Source of the DNA: Raineya sp.
Lineage (GTDB): Bacteria > Bacteroidota > Bacteroidia > Cytophagales > Thermonemataceae
Direction of reading: 5' to 3'
Assembly (NCBI GenBank): GCA_025454915.1
Contig: JALONN010000004.1
Location: 124,001 to 188,000, forward strand
DNA: 64,000 nucleotides
Below, piece after piece: positions 25,545 through 35,935 of this stretch (positions are counted from its first letter, which is position 1; each line of letters begins with the position of its first letter). The translations under genes and the position numbers were made by a program. Below the pieces are notes generated by a model, which worked only from the letters and a program-made list of their open reading frames with translations, ran no database searches and had not been told where the DNA came from.

Positions 25545-28256
25545 TTAGTCTTGTCTTCGATTTTTAGCAATATCTTTAATTTGCTGAACATTCAAGTATT
25601 CTCCAATATCTTTTAGGCGTTTTTTCCAACCTAATTTTTGAGATAAAGAATCTAAATATTCGCTATTTTGCAAGTATTGTTGGATTTTCTTTTCCATAGG
25701 TATCAACGAAACTGCCAAAAGAATATTGACAAGCAATTTAAAGATAAATACACCTCCTGAAAAATCATCAATGAGTGGCTCTATCAGCAAAAATAACAAC
25801 TCAAAAACAGTAATAATAGCAACTAACGTGATAACTGTCGCTACACGAGATTCAGCCCCTTTTCTATTATAAATAACGGCTGCAAGCAGTAAACCAAACA
25901 GAATACCAATTTGAATTATATAAAACCACCATGTTTGCCAAAAAGGAGCTTTTACTTCAAAAATAAATGTTTGAGTGGGACTAACTTGTCCTAAAGTATT
26001 TTTAGAACGATACTTGAGCACATATTCGCCACTTGGCAAGTAAGGGAACTCTATCCACGCTTGATTTTTCCAAGGAGACCAGTCTGATTCATCTAAACCT
26101 TTTAAGTAATATTGAAATTGTGTATTTTCTTCTGCAATAAAAAATGGAGAGGCTATTTGCACATGAAAATTCTGAATACTGCCATTACTTTCTATGGCTG
26201 TTTTTTCTAATTGCAACAATGTTCCATTACCACTTTGAACCTGTTTGATAAATAAATCAGGGGTGTTTGATTTATTACCCTCTTGTGGATATATTCTGTA
26301 TACCCCATCTGAATTTACAGCCCACAAGTTTTTTTGATTGTCATAATAAATATTTTGTATATCAGGGATTATGGATAAGTATTGAGATGAATTAATTGGT
26401 TTTCCTCCTAATTCTTTATATTCTAAGCCTTCTGTTCCCCAAGTATAGGTGTCTTGGTGAGTATATAACTTAGAGTTTTGTAAATTATATTGTTGCCATT
26501 TACTATCAGGTAAAAATATATCACCTATCATTTGCACTTTTTTGAGAACTCCAAAATTCGTAAAAAACAGTAGTTCATTTTGTACAGCCCTTACAACTAC
26601 TTTAACATTTTTATTTTCAAGGGTGTATGAAATAGTTTTACTAGGTTGCCCTTGTGTATTAAGCTTAATTTTCCATATTCTTCCTTCTCCTGCAATCCAT
26701 AAATTATTTTCATATTGTGCTAAGTTAAAAACAGTATCCTGTATATCAGCAATAGGTGTATTTAACCAGCCTTTAGGTGTTTTTTCCAATATAAATACTC
26801 CTTTATGTGTTGCTACATACAATAAATTAGGGTTTAGCTTCGAAAATTCTACATACAATAAATTTCTGTCTTCAAGAATTTGAGTAGCTATCCCAAACTG
26901 AACTTCATATAAACCTGTATTGGTAAGAGCTATTAATTTATCTTGAAATTGTATGAGTTGCTTACATTTTCCTTCTACTCCATTTATTTTTCTAAAATTA
27001 TAAGGTGTTTTTTCTAGCAGATAGTTACTATAATTATAATTATACACATTTGACTCTACAACTACTGTTACTATTTTAGGTGTTTTATCTTCTGATTTTT
27101 TTAGAGAATTAAGTTTTTGGATTAAGTTTCTTTTTCTGTTTTGAGCTCTCTGCCATGCTATTTGTTGGAGTTGTCTTTGTTTTTCGGCTGCTACTTGCCC
27201 TGAAACATCATCTTTGTTACTGTAACTCAAATAAAACAGTCCAGAGTTTGTTCCTACATACAATAAATCTTTTATTTTAATAATAGTAGAAGGCTTACCT
27301 TCTATGCCTGGATAATGTCCATAGTTATAAACTGGTACGTTTAATGGAACTCTTGAAATACCCTCTGTATGACATATCCATAAACCTTGATGTTTATCTG
27401 CCAACACAGCACTAATTTCATTATCAGCCAGTCCTGTTTCGTAATTGATAATTTGACTTATGCTTCCGTCTTTTTTATTAACAATTATTACCCCTCCTGC
27501 AAGTGTTGATATGGCAAACTCTTGAGGAGATAAATCAGTCATTTTTTCTAGAAAGTGATTTTGAAGATATTCAGTTGCATAATTTGGGAAAGGAAAAAGG
27601 CTCTTACCATCAAACATCCACAATATATTGTCATCTGTTGCTAAAAGTAGGTTTTGTTGATTGAAAGGTATAAAGCTTAGAATGGTTTTTTCTGAAAAAT
27701 CTTGTCTAATCTGAATTAAATTCCCATTAGAGATTCTACAAAACCCTTTATCTGCAACATTTACAAAAACCTCATCTTTTAAAACAGCCCAGCCATTTAG
27801 TTCGTCTTTTTGAGTTTTATACAAGATTTTTACTTCATTATTAGTATAACTAAAAACTCCCTTCGAACTGTAAAAAAGAACCTGAGACTCTTGAATAAAA
27901 ATATCTGTAATATCACCTGTTTCTTTCTGATTGTACGAAAGATTGAAGTAGTCTAATTTTCCTGTTTTGCTGGGCTCTATTTTTCCAAAAAAACCTTTGC
28001 CACCAACATATAAAACATCTTTATTATCTATAGCTAAACTATGTGGATTTACATCTAAATTCATATCATCCCATCTGAAACCATCGTAACTGAGAATTCC
28101 TCCTGAATGAGCAAAATATAAAATACCTTTACTATTCTGAACAATATCAGTAGTTTGTGGTACAGATGGTAATTTGTAGTTTTTTACTAACAAATTACCT
28201 CTTTGAGCGAAAGTGTGTGTGCAAAGAAAAAGAAAGAAAAGAAAAAATCTTAGCAT
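25545..28256 (-). CDS. Periplasmic propeller sensor with C-terminal membrane module
   Basis: About 903 residues. Signal peptide (L-F-L-C-T-H-T-F-A-Q), then a beta-propeller region of 'two-component regulator propeller' type (G-G-I-L-S-Y-D-G, G-L-W-I-C-H-T-E-G repeats) interrupted by a Lys/Arg-rich helical stretch near 375-420, then a Y_Y_Y domain (Y-Y-L-K-G-L-D-E-S-D-W-S-P-W) near 705-765. It ends not in a kinase but in three TM segments and about 50 charged residues. The tail resembles that of the protein at 33338-35923. The ATG at 28256 is preferred to 28307 because it starts the signal peptide. Likely a membrane sensor whose output partner is separate. Confidence 0.8.
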   Translation of the reverse strand: MLRFFLFFLFLCTHTFAQRGNLLVKNYKLPSVPQTTDIVQNSKGILYFAHSGGILSYDGFRWDDMNLDVNPHSLAIDNKDVLYVGGKGFFGKIEPSKTGKLDYFNLSYNQKETGDITDIFIQESQVLFYSSKGVFSYTNNEVKILYKTQKDELNGWAVLKDEVFVNVADKGFCRISNGNLIQIRQDFSEKTILSFIPFNQQNLLLATDDNILWMFDGKSLFPFPNYATEYLQNHFLEKMTDLSPQEFAISTLAGGVIIVNKKDGSISQIINYETGLADNEISAVLADKHQGLWICHTEGISRVPLNVPVYNYGHYPGIEGKPSTIIKIKDLLYVGTNSGLFYLSYSNKDDVSGQVAAEKQRQLQQIAWQRAQNRKRNLIQKLNSLKKSEDKTPKIVTVVVESNVYNYNYSNYLLEKTPYNFRKINGVEGKCKQLIQFQDKLIALTNTGLYEVQFGIATQILEDRNLLYVEFSKLNPNLLYVATHKGVFILEKTPKGWLNTPIADIQDTVFNLAQYENNLWIAGEGRIWKIKLNTQGQPSKTISYTLENKNVKVVVRAVQNELLFFTNFGVLKKVQMIGDIFLPDSKWQQYNLQNSKLYTHQDTYTWGTEGLEYKELGGKPINSSQYLSIIPDIQNIYYDNQKNLWAVNSDGVYRIYPQEGNKSNTPDLFIKQVQSGNGTLLQLEKTAIESNGSIQNFHVQIASPFFIAEENTQFQYYLKGLDESDWSPWKNQAWIEFPYLPSGEYVLKYRSKNTLGQVSPTQTFIFEVKAPFWQTWWFYIIQIGILFGLLLAAVIYNRKGAESRVATVITLVAIITVFELLFLLIEPLIDDFSGGVFIFKLLVNILLAVSLIPMEKKIQQYLQNSEYLDSLSQKLGWKKRLKDIGEYLNVQQIKDIAKNRRQD

Positions 28257-28338
28257 AATGTTTAGCAGTATAATAGTAAATCTATGAAAGCTCTCCTTAA
28301 TAAACAATAAAATACTGTGAAGGTTTTGTTATTTTTAT

Positions 28339-29886
28339 TTACACCTGATACAATGCAGGCTCAACCATTACTACAGTTTCTTTTTCTACAATAACCTGTC
28401 CAAAATCAAGGTCTTTTGTTTTACGTACAAATTTTTTGGGCGTCACAATTACGGGACAAAGTGTTTCATTACGACGTTTTGAGAAATATGCTGCTAATTG
28501 AGCTGCTTTTTCAATTACACTTTTAGGAAAAACCTTGCCAGCCTGATATTTAATAACTACATGAGAGCCACTTACATCTTTGGCATGTAACCATAAGTCT
28601 TCTTTGTAGGCATATTTTTGTGTGAGTAAATCATTATTCTGAGCATTTCGACCCACTAAAACTGTAAAACCTTCTATCTGATAATTTTTAAAAGGTATTT
28701 CATTAGCTTGTTTCTCATCCTGAAAGTCTAATGCATTTTCTTTTAAATATGCTCTCAAATCTCTGATATTCTCGATAGTCTCTATTTGTTGCAAGTGATT
28801 CTGAAGCATTGTCAGGTGTAGCTCTCTGGCTTGTAAGTTTTCTTCGAGTTTGGCAATTTCTATTTTCTGATTTTTAGCTTTTTTGTAATACCACTCTGCA
28901 TTTTTTTGAGGGGTATATTCTGTTTTAAGTTTGATAGTAATTTCTTTATCAGTATAAAAATTATGTAATACAACTTTTTCGGCTTTTTCAGGAATTTGAT
29001 GAAGATTTGCCATCAAAATATGCCCGATTTTTTCCAAATCATGACTATCTGAAAGGTCTTCCATTTTCAGATAAGTTTTTTCAACATAGTTTTTCGTTTT
29101 ATCTATGGCTTTTTGAAGGCTTTTAACAGCCTGATTTTGCTCTTTTTCAAGATGCGAAAGACGAGCATAAGCATAGTAATAGGCATTAAGAGCTTCTAAA
29201 GCAGATGTATACTCTTTAGGCTCTTCTATTACATCAGGCAGAAAATGTAATGCTGGTAAACCATTATATACGCCTACATAAAAATGATGATTCGTGACTT
29301 TCTGAATAAGATTTTCTGTTTGTAACCACTTTTTTTCTATATCTTCTTCTTGAATCTGAGCCAAAAGAGTTTTATCCAAAGTAGGATATATTTTTTTGAC
29401 ATTCCCTTCTTCTCTGATAAAGTTTTCTTTGGTTTGTTCTATGTTTTTAGGAATATCTGATAAATGTAAGTCCCAATCATTTTGAAGTTTCTTATGAAAT
29501 AAATCTATCACATCATTACCCTGAAATACAACTACATTCGACCGATTCCCATACATTTTAAATAAAATTGTAAAGCTATCTTCTAACACAATAGCTAAAG
29601 ATCGATCATTGGCAGAGGCTTCTACTTTTAGCACTTTTTTACCAATAATAATATCAAATAAATCTAAAGTATTTTTTTTGGCTCTTTGAAATTCAGAAAG
29701 AGTGTTAATACAAGCAAAATCTGACTGTAAAGCTACTCTGATATAGAAATCCTGATTGGGTTTACAAAAGCCTAGTATAATCTCATCTTTATTTTGAGTA
29801 AAACAGGTAGCCAATTCCATTTCTTGCATAATTTTATGCAACTCTTCTCCTAATGGCTTTAAAAAATAATAGTTTTGATGTAACAT
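28339..29886 (-). CDS. rqcH: NFACT protein, RqcH/Rqc2 homologue
   Basis: A 515-residue NFACT family protein: NFACT-N domain (about 1-190, with G-N-R-S-N-V), a helical coiled-coil middle (about 230-390) and NFACT-R (about 390-515) containing D-L-W-L-H-A-K-D-V-S-G-S-H-V-V-I. Bacterial RqcH binds stalled 50S subunits and adds alanine tails to nascent chains for degradation. Often misnamed 'fibronectin-binding protein'. No signal peptide, in agreement with a cytoplasmic role. A TAnnTTTG promoter element lies upstream at 29903-29910 (minus strand). Confidence 0.9.
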   Translation of the reverse strand: MLHQNYYFLKPLGEELHKIMQEMELATCFTQNKDEIILGFCKPNQDFYIRVALQSDFACINTLSEFQRAKKNTLDLFDIIIGKKVLKVEASANDRSLAIVLEDSFTILFKMYGNRSNVVVFQGNDVIDLFHKKLQNDWDLHLSDIPKNIEQTKENFIREEGNVKKIYPTLDKTLLAQIQEEDIEKKWLQTENLIQKVTNHHFYVGVYNGLPALHFLPDVIEEPKEYTSALEALNAYYYAYARLSHLEKEQNQAVKSLQKAIDKTKNYVEKTYLKMEDLSDSHDLEKIGHILMANLHQIPEKAEKVVLHNFYTDKEITIKLKTEYTPQKNAEWYYKKAKNQKIEIAKLEENLQARELHLTMLQNHLQQIETIENIRDLRAYLKENALDFQDEKQANEIPFKNYQIEGFTVLVGRNAQNNDLLTQKYAYKEDLWLHAKDVSGSHVVIKYQAGKVFPKSVIEKAAQLAAYFSKRRNETLCPVIVTPKKFVRKTKDLDFGQVIVEKETVVMVEPALYQV

Positions 29887-29902
29887 AGTTCTAAAAATTT
29901 CA

Positions 29903-29910
29903 CAAAGATA
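29903..29910 (-). promoter_or_regulatory. Possible -7 element of the NFACT gene
   Basis: Read on the minus strand the bases are TATCTTTG, matching the Bacteroidota -7 consensus TAnnTTTG. The element lies 17 bases before the start codon. No good TTG box is seen at the expected distance. Confidence 0.35.
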
Positions 29911-30027
29911 GGGAAAAAATGGCTATTTTTCAGCACGCAGGTTAAAACTGCTAAAAAGTCTGCTCAGTTTGATTTAATAAAAGAAATAGCCGACTTTTTG
30001 ACATTCAATATTCATAAAACAACTAGC

Positions 30028-30042
30028 CAAAATGCCATTTTG
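30028..30042. promoter_or_regulatory. Inverted repeat upstream of clpB
   Basis: A perfect seven-base inverted repeat around one central base, CAAAATG-C-CATTTTG, 80 bases before clpB. A second pair, AGCCAAA (30025-30031) and TTTGGCT (30057-30063), overlaps it. This is not a CIRCE element. It could be an operator for a stress regulator, or an RNA hairpin in the leader. Confidence 0.35.
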
Positions 30043-30122
30043 TCTACATTTTAGTATTTGGCTTGGATATTGTTTTTCAAAAATCAGAATATTTAAAACT
30101 TAGGGATTAGCAATTTACCACT

Positions 30123-32738
30123 ATGAACTTCAATCGTTATACAATCAAAAGCCAAGAACTGATTCAACAAGCAAGTCAGATTGCTTTAGGGAATCAACAA
30201 CCCATTATTGAAACAGGACATTTACTCAAAGCTCTTTTGGGTGCTGATGAAAATACTATCAATTTTTTATTCAATAAAACAGGTTCAAACAAAAATTTGG
30301 TTGCAACCAAATTGGAAGAATTGATACCTACCTATCCAAAATCTTCTGGCGAAAGTCCATATCTTTCTAATGAAGCCGCTGCTGCGTTGCAAAAAGCAGA
30401 ACGTTATTTGCCTGAATTTAAAGATGAATTTGTTGCCATTGAACATATTCTGTTGGGTTTGCTTGCAGGTAAAGACAAAACTGCTCAAATTCTAAAAGAT
30501 GCTGGATTTTCCGAAAAGCCTCTTATACAAGCGATTAAAGATTTAAGAGGCAATACTCGTGTAACAGACCAAAATGCCGAAGCCAAATATAAATCGTTAG
30601 AACGTTATTCTAAAAACTTAAACGACCTTGCTCGAAAGGGGAAAATAGACCCTGTTATTGGTAGAGATGAGGAGATTAGAAGAGTTTTACAGATTCTTTC
30701 CAGAAGAACTAAAAACAATCCAATCCTCTTAGGTGAGCCAGGTGTTGGTAAAACTGCCATTGTGGAAGGGCTTGCCCAGCGTATTGTAAATGGAGATGTT
30801 CCTGAAAATCTTAAATCTAAAACGATTGTAGCTTTGGATATGGGGCTTTTGGTGGCAGGAGCTAAATACAAAGGTGAGTTTGAAGAACGCTTAAAATCTG
30901 TGATTAAAGAAGTTACAGATTCAGAAGGAGAAATTGTTTTATTCATAGACGAAATACATACCCTTATTGGAGCAGGTGCAGGAGGCGATTCGGCAATGGA
31001 TGCAGCTAATTTGCTCAAACCCGCTTTGGCTCGTGGTGAGCTACATGCCATTGGAGCAACCACACTTAATGAATACCAAAAATACATAGAAAAAGACAAA
31101 GCTCTTGAGCGTCGTTTCCAGTCTGTTACAGTAGATGAACCCAATGTTCAGGATGCTATTTCAATACTCAGAGGTATCAAAGAAAAATACGAATTGCATC
31201 ATGGTGTTCGTATTAAAGATGATGCTATCATTGCAGCAGTAGAGCTTTCTAGTCGCTATATTTCAGATAGATTTTTACCAGATAAAGCCATTGACCTGAT
31301 GGATGAGGCTGCAGCCAAGCTCCGTTTGGAAATAGACTCTATGCCAGAAGAATTAGATGAAGTGAATCGTAGAATTATGCAATTAGAGATTGAAAGAGAA
31401 GCTATCAGAAGGGAGAAAGACATTGAAAAAGAAAATATTCTTTCAAAAGAAATTGCAGAGTTCTCTACCAAAAGAGATAGCTTGATGGCTAAGTGGAAAA
31501 CTGAAAAAGAAATTGTAGATAAAATACGAGCAGAAAAAGAAAATATAGAAAACTATAAACTAGAAGCTGAACAAGCAGAACGCAGCGGTGATTATGGAAG
31601 AGTGGCAGAACTTCGTTATGGTAAAATCTTAGAAAGTGAAAATCTACTTAAAGCCTATCAAGAGCAACTTAAAGAAATGCAGGGAGAAAACTCCATGCTT
31701 AAAGAAGAAGTTACTGCTGAAAATATTGCAGAAGTAGTGGGTAAATGGACAGGAATACCCGTTCAGAAAATGCTTCAATCTGAGAGAGAGAAATTATTAT
31801 ATCTGGAAGATGAACTTTCTAAACGTGTGGCAGGGCAAAATCAGGCTATTCAGGTAATTGCAGATGCCGTAAGGCGTAGTAGAGCTGGTTTACATGACCC
31901 TAAACGCCCAATAGGTTCATTTTTATTTTTAGGAACAACTGGAGTTGGTAAAACAGAACTTGCGAAAACACTCGCTGAATATCTCTTCAATGATGAAAAT
32001 AATATGGTCAGAATAGATATGAGTGAGTACCAAGAACGTCATGCTGTAAGCCGTCTTATTGGAGCTCCTCCAGGTTATGTGGGTTATGATGAAGGTGGAC
32101 AGCTCACAGAAGCCGTTCGTAGAAAACCTTATAGTGTTATTTTGTTAGATGAAATAGAAAAGGCTCACCCTGATGTATTTAATATCTTGTTGCAAGTATT
32201 GGATGAAGGAAGGCTAACAGATAACAAGGGAAGAACTGCTAATTTCAAGAATACCATCATTATCATGACATCCAATATGGGCTCACAAATTATTCAGGAG
32301 AATTTCGCAAAAATTACGGAAGCTAATGAATTTGACGTAGTAGAAGACACTAAAGAGCAGGTAGTCAATTTATTAAAGAAACAAATCCGACCAGAGTTTT
32401 TGAACCGTATTGATGAAGTAGTAATGTTCAGACCTCTTAATAAAAAAGATATTGTAAAAATCATTGATATTCAGTTAAATGGAGTAAAAGAGTTGCTTAA
32501 AGAGAATGATGTAGAAATTGAGTTTGAACCCAAAGTGAAAGAATTACTAGCAGATGTGGGATTTGATGCTCAGTTCGGAGCTAGACCTCTTAAAAGAGCT
32601 ATTCAGAAACGAATTTTAAACGAGCTCAGTAAAGAAATTTTAGCTGGTAAAATTCTAAAAGATGCTATTATTCTTGTAACTACAGATGAATTTGACAGAA
32701 TTGTTTTTGAAAATGTAGTCAAACAAGAACAATTATAA
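30123..32738 (+). CDS. clpB: ATP-dependent disaggregase ClpB
   Basis: An 871-residue Hsp100 chaperone, full length for ClpB. Clp-N domain 1-145; NBD1 with Walker A G-E-P-G-V-G-K-T at 204-211; the coiled-coil middle domain near 400-530 that separates ClpB from ClpA/ClpC; NBD2 with Walker A G-T-T-G-V-G-K-T at 604-611; and a C-terminal domain with G-A-R-P-L-K-R. ClpB dissolves protein aggregates with DnaK. A stand-alone gene with a strong terminator; an inverted repeat upstream may carry stress control. Confidence 0.98.
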   Translation: MNFNRYTIKSQELIQQASQIALGNQQPIIETGHLLKALLGADENTINFLFNKTGSNKNLVATKLEELIPTYPKSSGESPYLSNEAAAALQKAERYLPEFKDEFVAIEHILLGLLAGKDKTAQILKDAGFSEKPLIQAIKDLRGNTRVTDQNAEAKYKSLERYSKNLNDLARKGKIDPVIGRDEEIRRVLQILSRRTKNNPILLGEPGVGKTAIVEGLAQRIVNGDVPENLKSKTIVALDMGLLVAGAKYKGEFEERLKSVIKEVTDSEGEIVLFIDEIHTLIGAGAGGDSAMDAANLLKPALARGELHAIGATTLNEYQKYIEKDKALERRFQSVTVDEPNVQDAISILRGIKEKYELHHGVRIKDDAIIAAVELSSRYISDRFLPDKAIDLMDEAAAKLRLEIDSMPEELDEVNRRIMQLEIEREAIRREKDIEKENILSKEIAEFSTKRDSLMAKWKTEKEIVDKIRAEKENIENYKLEAEQAERSGDYGRVAELRYGKILESENLLKAYQEQLKEMQGENSMLKEEVTAENIAEVVGKWTGIPVQKMLQSEREKLLYLEDELSKRVAGQNQAIQVIADAVRRSRAGLHDPKRPIGSFLFLGTTGVGKTELAKTLAEYLFNDENNMVRIDMSEYQERHAVSRLIGAPPGYVGYDEGGQLTEAVRRKPYSVILLDEIEKAHPDVFNILLQVLDEGRLTDNKGRTANFKNTIIIMTSNMGSQIIQENFAKITEANEFDVVEDTKEQVVNLLKKQIRPEFLNRIDEVVMFRPLNKKDIVKIIDIQLNGVKELLKENDVEIEFEPKVKELLADVGFDAQFGARPLKRAIQKRILNELSKEILAGKILKDAIILVTTDEFDRIVFENVVKQEQL

Positions 32739-32769
32739 AACAAAAAAGCCCTATTTGGGCTTTTTTGTT
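32739..32769 (+). terminator. Terminator after clpB
   Basis: A 13-base-pair perfect stem (32739-32751 with 32757-32769) with a five-base loop and T-rich 3' arm, starting at the clpB stop codon. Confidence 0.95.
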
Positions 32770-32781
32770 AAGTGCTTTTTT

Positions 32782-32789
32782 TAAATTTG
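32782..32789 (+). promoter_or_regulatory. Possible -7 element of the lipoprotein gene
   Basis: The bases read TAAATTTG, a full match to TAnnTTTG, 15 bases before the start of the lipoprotein gene at 32805. The TTG at 32765-32767 is only 14 bases upstream, closer than usual. Confidence 0.35.
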
Positions 32790-32804
32790 TAAAAAATATT
32801 CTTT

Positions 32805-33341
32805 ATGAAACTGCCATTTATCTTTTTGCTTGTGGGTATTACAGCATGTGTTCCTGATATGAAGGAACGTGGTTATGATACAAAAAAACTGGCTCAGGAA
32901 ATCAAAGATAGAAAAATAAAAAAGCTTTCGCCTACTCAAATCAATGCTTGGGTATATGAAAAGGGAAATTTAATTACACAAACCTTAAACCAAGCCTATG
33001 GTACAATTGATTTTAGTCGTCAGGAAATAACGTTATTAGGTAGCTATCGAGGGCTTTCAAATATAGATTCCTTAGAAAAAGCCTATAATGTAGATATAGA
33101 GGCTCTTGAAATTGCTGATACCGATTCTTGGAAAAATTATTCAAAAAAGTCTAAAGAAGTTTTGGATGCCTATCTTTATCAGGCTCAAAATAGTCAAAAT
33201 ATTCAGCCTAATCTTCAGAAATTAGAAGATGATAAATTTCTTTTTACAGGTCCAGCTCATTCTAATAAAATTATCTGGGTTGTATTCTTCACCAAAAAAG
33301 AGGTTATTCGTAAAATAGACCAAAAAGAATTTAATCCCTAA
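32805..33341 (+). CDS. Small lipoprotein of unknown function
   Basis: A 178-residue protein with a short lipoprotein signal peptide: lipobox I-T-A-C, lipidated Cys at residue 15. The mature part is mainly helical and charged (K-L-A-Q-E-I-K-D-R-K-I-K-K-L), with no motif I can name. The final strand (K-I-I-W-V-V-F-F-T-K-K-E-V-I) may close a small alpha/beta domain. It overlaps the convergent propeller-sensor gene by four bases. Function unknown. Confidence 0.75.
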   Translation: MKLPFIFLLVGITACVPDMKERGYDTKKLAQEIKDRKIKKLSPTQINAWVYEKGNLITQTLNQAYGTIDFSRQEITLLGSYRGLSNIDSLEKAYNVDIEALEIADTDSWKNYSKKSKEVLDAYLYQAQNSQNIQPNLQKLEDDKFLFTGPAHSNKIIWVVFFTKKEVIRKIDQKEFNP

Positions 33342-35923
33342 ACTAAATCTTCATTGGGGTTGCCGATTTCGTAATCATCTCTATTAAAGCGTTGTGGAGA
33401 AACCAATTCGTCATTGACAACAGGTTTTTGAGGTGATAAAAAGTTTTTAAGCATATTTTCGAATGGAGCAATAACTGTAGCCAAAATTACATTGGCTAAT
33501 ACCTTATAAATGGGAATATTACCTGTATAGCTTTCTATAAAATTTTCAATATATACATTCACAAACTCAAAAAGCATTAAGAGTGTTGTAAAAGCTAATA
33601 CTAATGTATATCTTGAGCTACGACGTGTAAAGCCTAAGTACAAGGAAATCAGGATAAGTGCTAAAAAAAATGAGATTTCGGAAAGATAAAACCACCATTT
33701 TTCCCAATAGGGTAAGTCAATTTGAAATTTAAATGATAAGGGTTGTCCATTGCCTACATCATCACTGTTATAAGCTCTTACTAGAAAATTATATTTACCA
33801 GGAGGCAAATTTGTATAAGTTGCAATGTTATTATCATCTTTATCTGACCAATCTTTATCAAAACCTTCTAATTTATACTGATAGCGTATTTTTTCAGGTA
33901 CAGTAAAATGTACTCCTACAAACTCAAAAGTGATGCTGTTTTCGTTATAAGGCATTTTTACAGCTATATCACTGGATACTTTGCTTAATGGTATTCCAAA
34001 GTCTGGGTCAAGTAATTCAGAATAATTTTTCCAATCTGTTTTTTTATTAAATAAACGAACATCTATTAAATGAATAGTTGGAGGATTGAGATTGGGGATG
34101 TCTTCATACGGAAAATATTTTACCAATCCACTGAAAGTTCCTATCCAAATATTGCCTCTTCTATCTTTATTCAAAGCATTTGGATAAGTTTGGATCAGCG
34201 AAAAACCATCTATATAACCATAATTTTTGATTTTTTTCGTTGTAGGATTGAATTTATCTATTCCGTTTCGGTGTCCTATCCACAAGTTTCCTTCACCATC
34301 CTCAATAATAGCCCACAGATTTTGAGAAGCTAGACCATCTTTTTTAGTGTAATTAATAAAAGCATCATTTTGCTTATTATTGATATTGGATTTCATTTGG
34401 CATAAACCATTTTCAGTAGCAAGCCAAATTGTTCCTTTAGTATCTTGTGTGATAGAAAGGACTATATTATTTGCCAAACCATTTTTTGTTGTAAAGTTCT
34501 GAAAAACACCATCTTGAAATCTACTCAAACCTCTATAAGTCCCAAACCACATGATACCACTATTATCTTTAAGGGCACATCTTACATAGTTATCAGCCAA
34601 ACCCTGATTCTCAGAAAAAGTAGTAATTTTTCCATTTTTTTCAATACGACTCAGCCCTTTATCCGTACCCAGCCAGATTCTCTCTTGGTCATCCTCAGTT
34701 ATACAATAGATTGTATTATCTCGTAAACCATCTTCTGTTGTAAAGTTTTTATATTTACCATCTTTAAGCTGAAAAACACCCTCCCCAATTGTTCCTATCC
34801 ATAGAGTATTTTTAGAGTCAAGAAATAAACTTCTTACACTTACATCTGATTTCTCTACACTAATTTTTTTATTTTCATAAGATAGCAGATGATTACTTGT
34901 TCCTATCCAAACTTTTCCTTTTGTATCTTCAACAGTTGCTGTTATGGGAGTATTTTTTAGAAGTCCATTAGGAGCATCTAAAATCATAAAACGTCTGTTT
35001 GTAATTTTAGAAACACCTAAATTACCTCCAAACCAAATATTAGCATTTGCATCTTGCAGAATACAATTTATAAAATCCCCAGCCAGTCCATTTTGAGGAA
35101 GAATTTTTTCTTTTAAAATATCATCTTGCAATACATATACACCCTCATCAGAAGTCAACCAAATTTGATTTTGTTTGTCTTTAAGTCCTGAATTGATAGA
35201 GCCAACAACACCCTGTTTTTCAGTAAAAACCTCAAATTTTCCGTCTAAATTATTGAGTCGGCAAGCTCCTTTAGGCGTTCCAAACCACAAATTTAGCTTT
35301 GCATCCTGAAAAATACAGTTGATGGTATTATCGAGCAGTCCGTCTTCTATAGTAAATATTTCAAAGTTTTTTCCATCAAATCGGCAAACACCCTGATCAG
35401 TACCTACCCAAATAAGATTTCTATGGTCTTGCCATAGAGAAAGTACCTGATTACTAGGCAATCCTTGAAAAGTTGTAAAGTTAATAAACCTTTTTCCATC
35501 AAATTTACTTAGTCCACCATTGGTTGCAGCCCAGATATTACCATTTTTATCTTCTAAGATATAATTGACATCATCATCTACAAGTCCTTGTTTTTCAGTA
35601 AAAACCTCAAATTTATCTCCTATTAGTCGGGCTATGCCTTGTCTGGTTGCAGCCCAAATATGATAGTTTTTATCTTCTATCACATGGTGTACTACATTAT
35701 TGAGAAGCCCTTGTGTTGTTGAAAAATTAATAAAACTTCTTCCATCAAATTTACAAACACCACCTTGAGTAGCTATCCAAATGAAGGAGTTATGATCTTC
35801 TGTAATAGCATTTACATTAGACTCTGGTAAACCTTCTTTTAAGCCATAATGCCGGAAAGGGTAAATTTGGGAATATGCTATGTCAAAAACTAATAAGAGA
35901 AAGAAGGCTAGAAAATACCTCAT
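33338..35923 (-). CDS. Periplasmic propeller sensor with C-terminal membrane module (second copy)
   Basis: An 861-residue protein: signal peptide (1-18, D-I-A-Y-S-Q), about thirteen Reg_prop propeller repeats of the form 'D-x-x-G-x-x-W-x-G-T-x-x-G-L-x-x-F' at roughly 43-bit-like regular spacing over residues 25-600, and a Y_Y_Y domain near 655-735 (Y-Q-Y-K-L-E-G-F-D-K-D-W-S). The end has three TM segments and a short charged tail but no kinase, HTH or phosphatase. It shares the tail pattern with the protein at 25545-28256. A coiled-coil lipoprotein gene lies 12 bases upstream on the same strand and is probably co-transcribed. Confidence 0.85.
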   Translation of the reverse strand: MRYFLAFFLLLVFDIAYSQIYPFRHYGLKEGLPESNVNAITEDHNSFIWIATQGGVCKFDGRSFINFSTTQGLLNNVVHHVIEDKNYHIWAATRQGIARLIGDKFEVFTEKQGLVDDDVNYILEDKNGNIWAATNGGLSKFDGKRFINFTTFQGLPSNQVLSLWQDHRNLIWVGTDQGVCRFDGKNFEIFTIEDGLLDNTINCIFQDAKLNLWFGTPKGACRLNNLDGKFEVFTEKQGVVGSINSGLKDKQNQIWLTSDEGVYVLQDDILKEKILPQNGLAGDFINCILQDANANIWFGGNLGVSKITNRRFMILDAPNGLLKNTPITATVEDTKGKVWIGTSNHLLSYENKKISVEKSDVSVRSLFLDSKNTLWIGTIGEGVFQLKDGKYKNFTTEDGLRDNTIYCITEDDQERIWLGTDKGLSRIEKNGKITTFSENQGLADNYVRCALKDNSGIMWFGTYRGLSRFQDGVFQNFTTKNGLANNIVLSITQDTKGTIWLATENGLCQMKSNINNKQNDAFINYTKKDGLASQNLWAIIEDGEGNLWIGHRNGIDKFNPTTKKIKNYGYIDGFSLIQTYPNALNKDRRGNIWIGTFSGLVKYFPYEDIPNLNPPTIHLIDVRLFNKKTDWKNYSELLDPDFGIPLSKVSSDIAVKMPYNENSITFEFVGVHFTVPEKIRYQYKLEGFDKDWSDKDDNNIATYTNLPPGKYNFLVRAYNSDDVGNGQPLSFKFQIDLPYWEKWWFYLSEISFFLALILISLYLGFTRRSSRYTLVLAFTTLLMLFEFVNVYIENFIESYTGNIPIYKVLANVILATVIAPFENMLKNFLSPQKPVVNDELVSPQRFNRDDYEIGNPNEDLV

Positions 35924-35935
35924 AGTTTTGTTGCT

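Noticed and set aside
28339..29886. Fibronectin-binding surface adhesin
   Set aside because: No signal peptide; the NFACT-R motif identifies an RqcH-type ribosome quality-control protein.
30028..30042. CIRCE heat-shock operator
   Set aside because: The dyad differs from TTAGCACTC-N9-GAGTGCTAA in both sequence and spacing.
30605..31144. 179-codon minus-strand open frame inside clpB
   Set aside because: It lies antisense to conserved NBD1 sequence; its Ser/Pro-rich composition is typical of a shadow frame.
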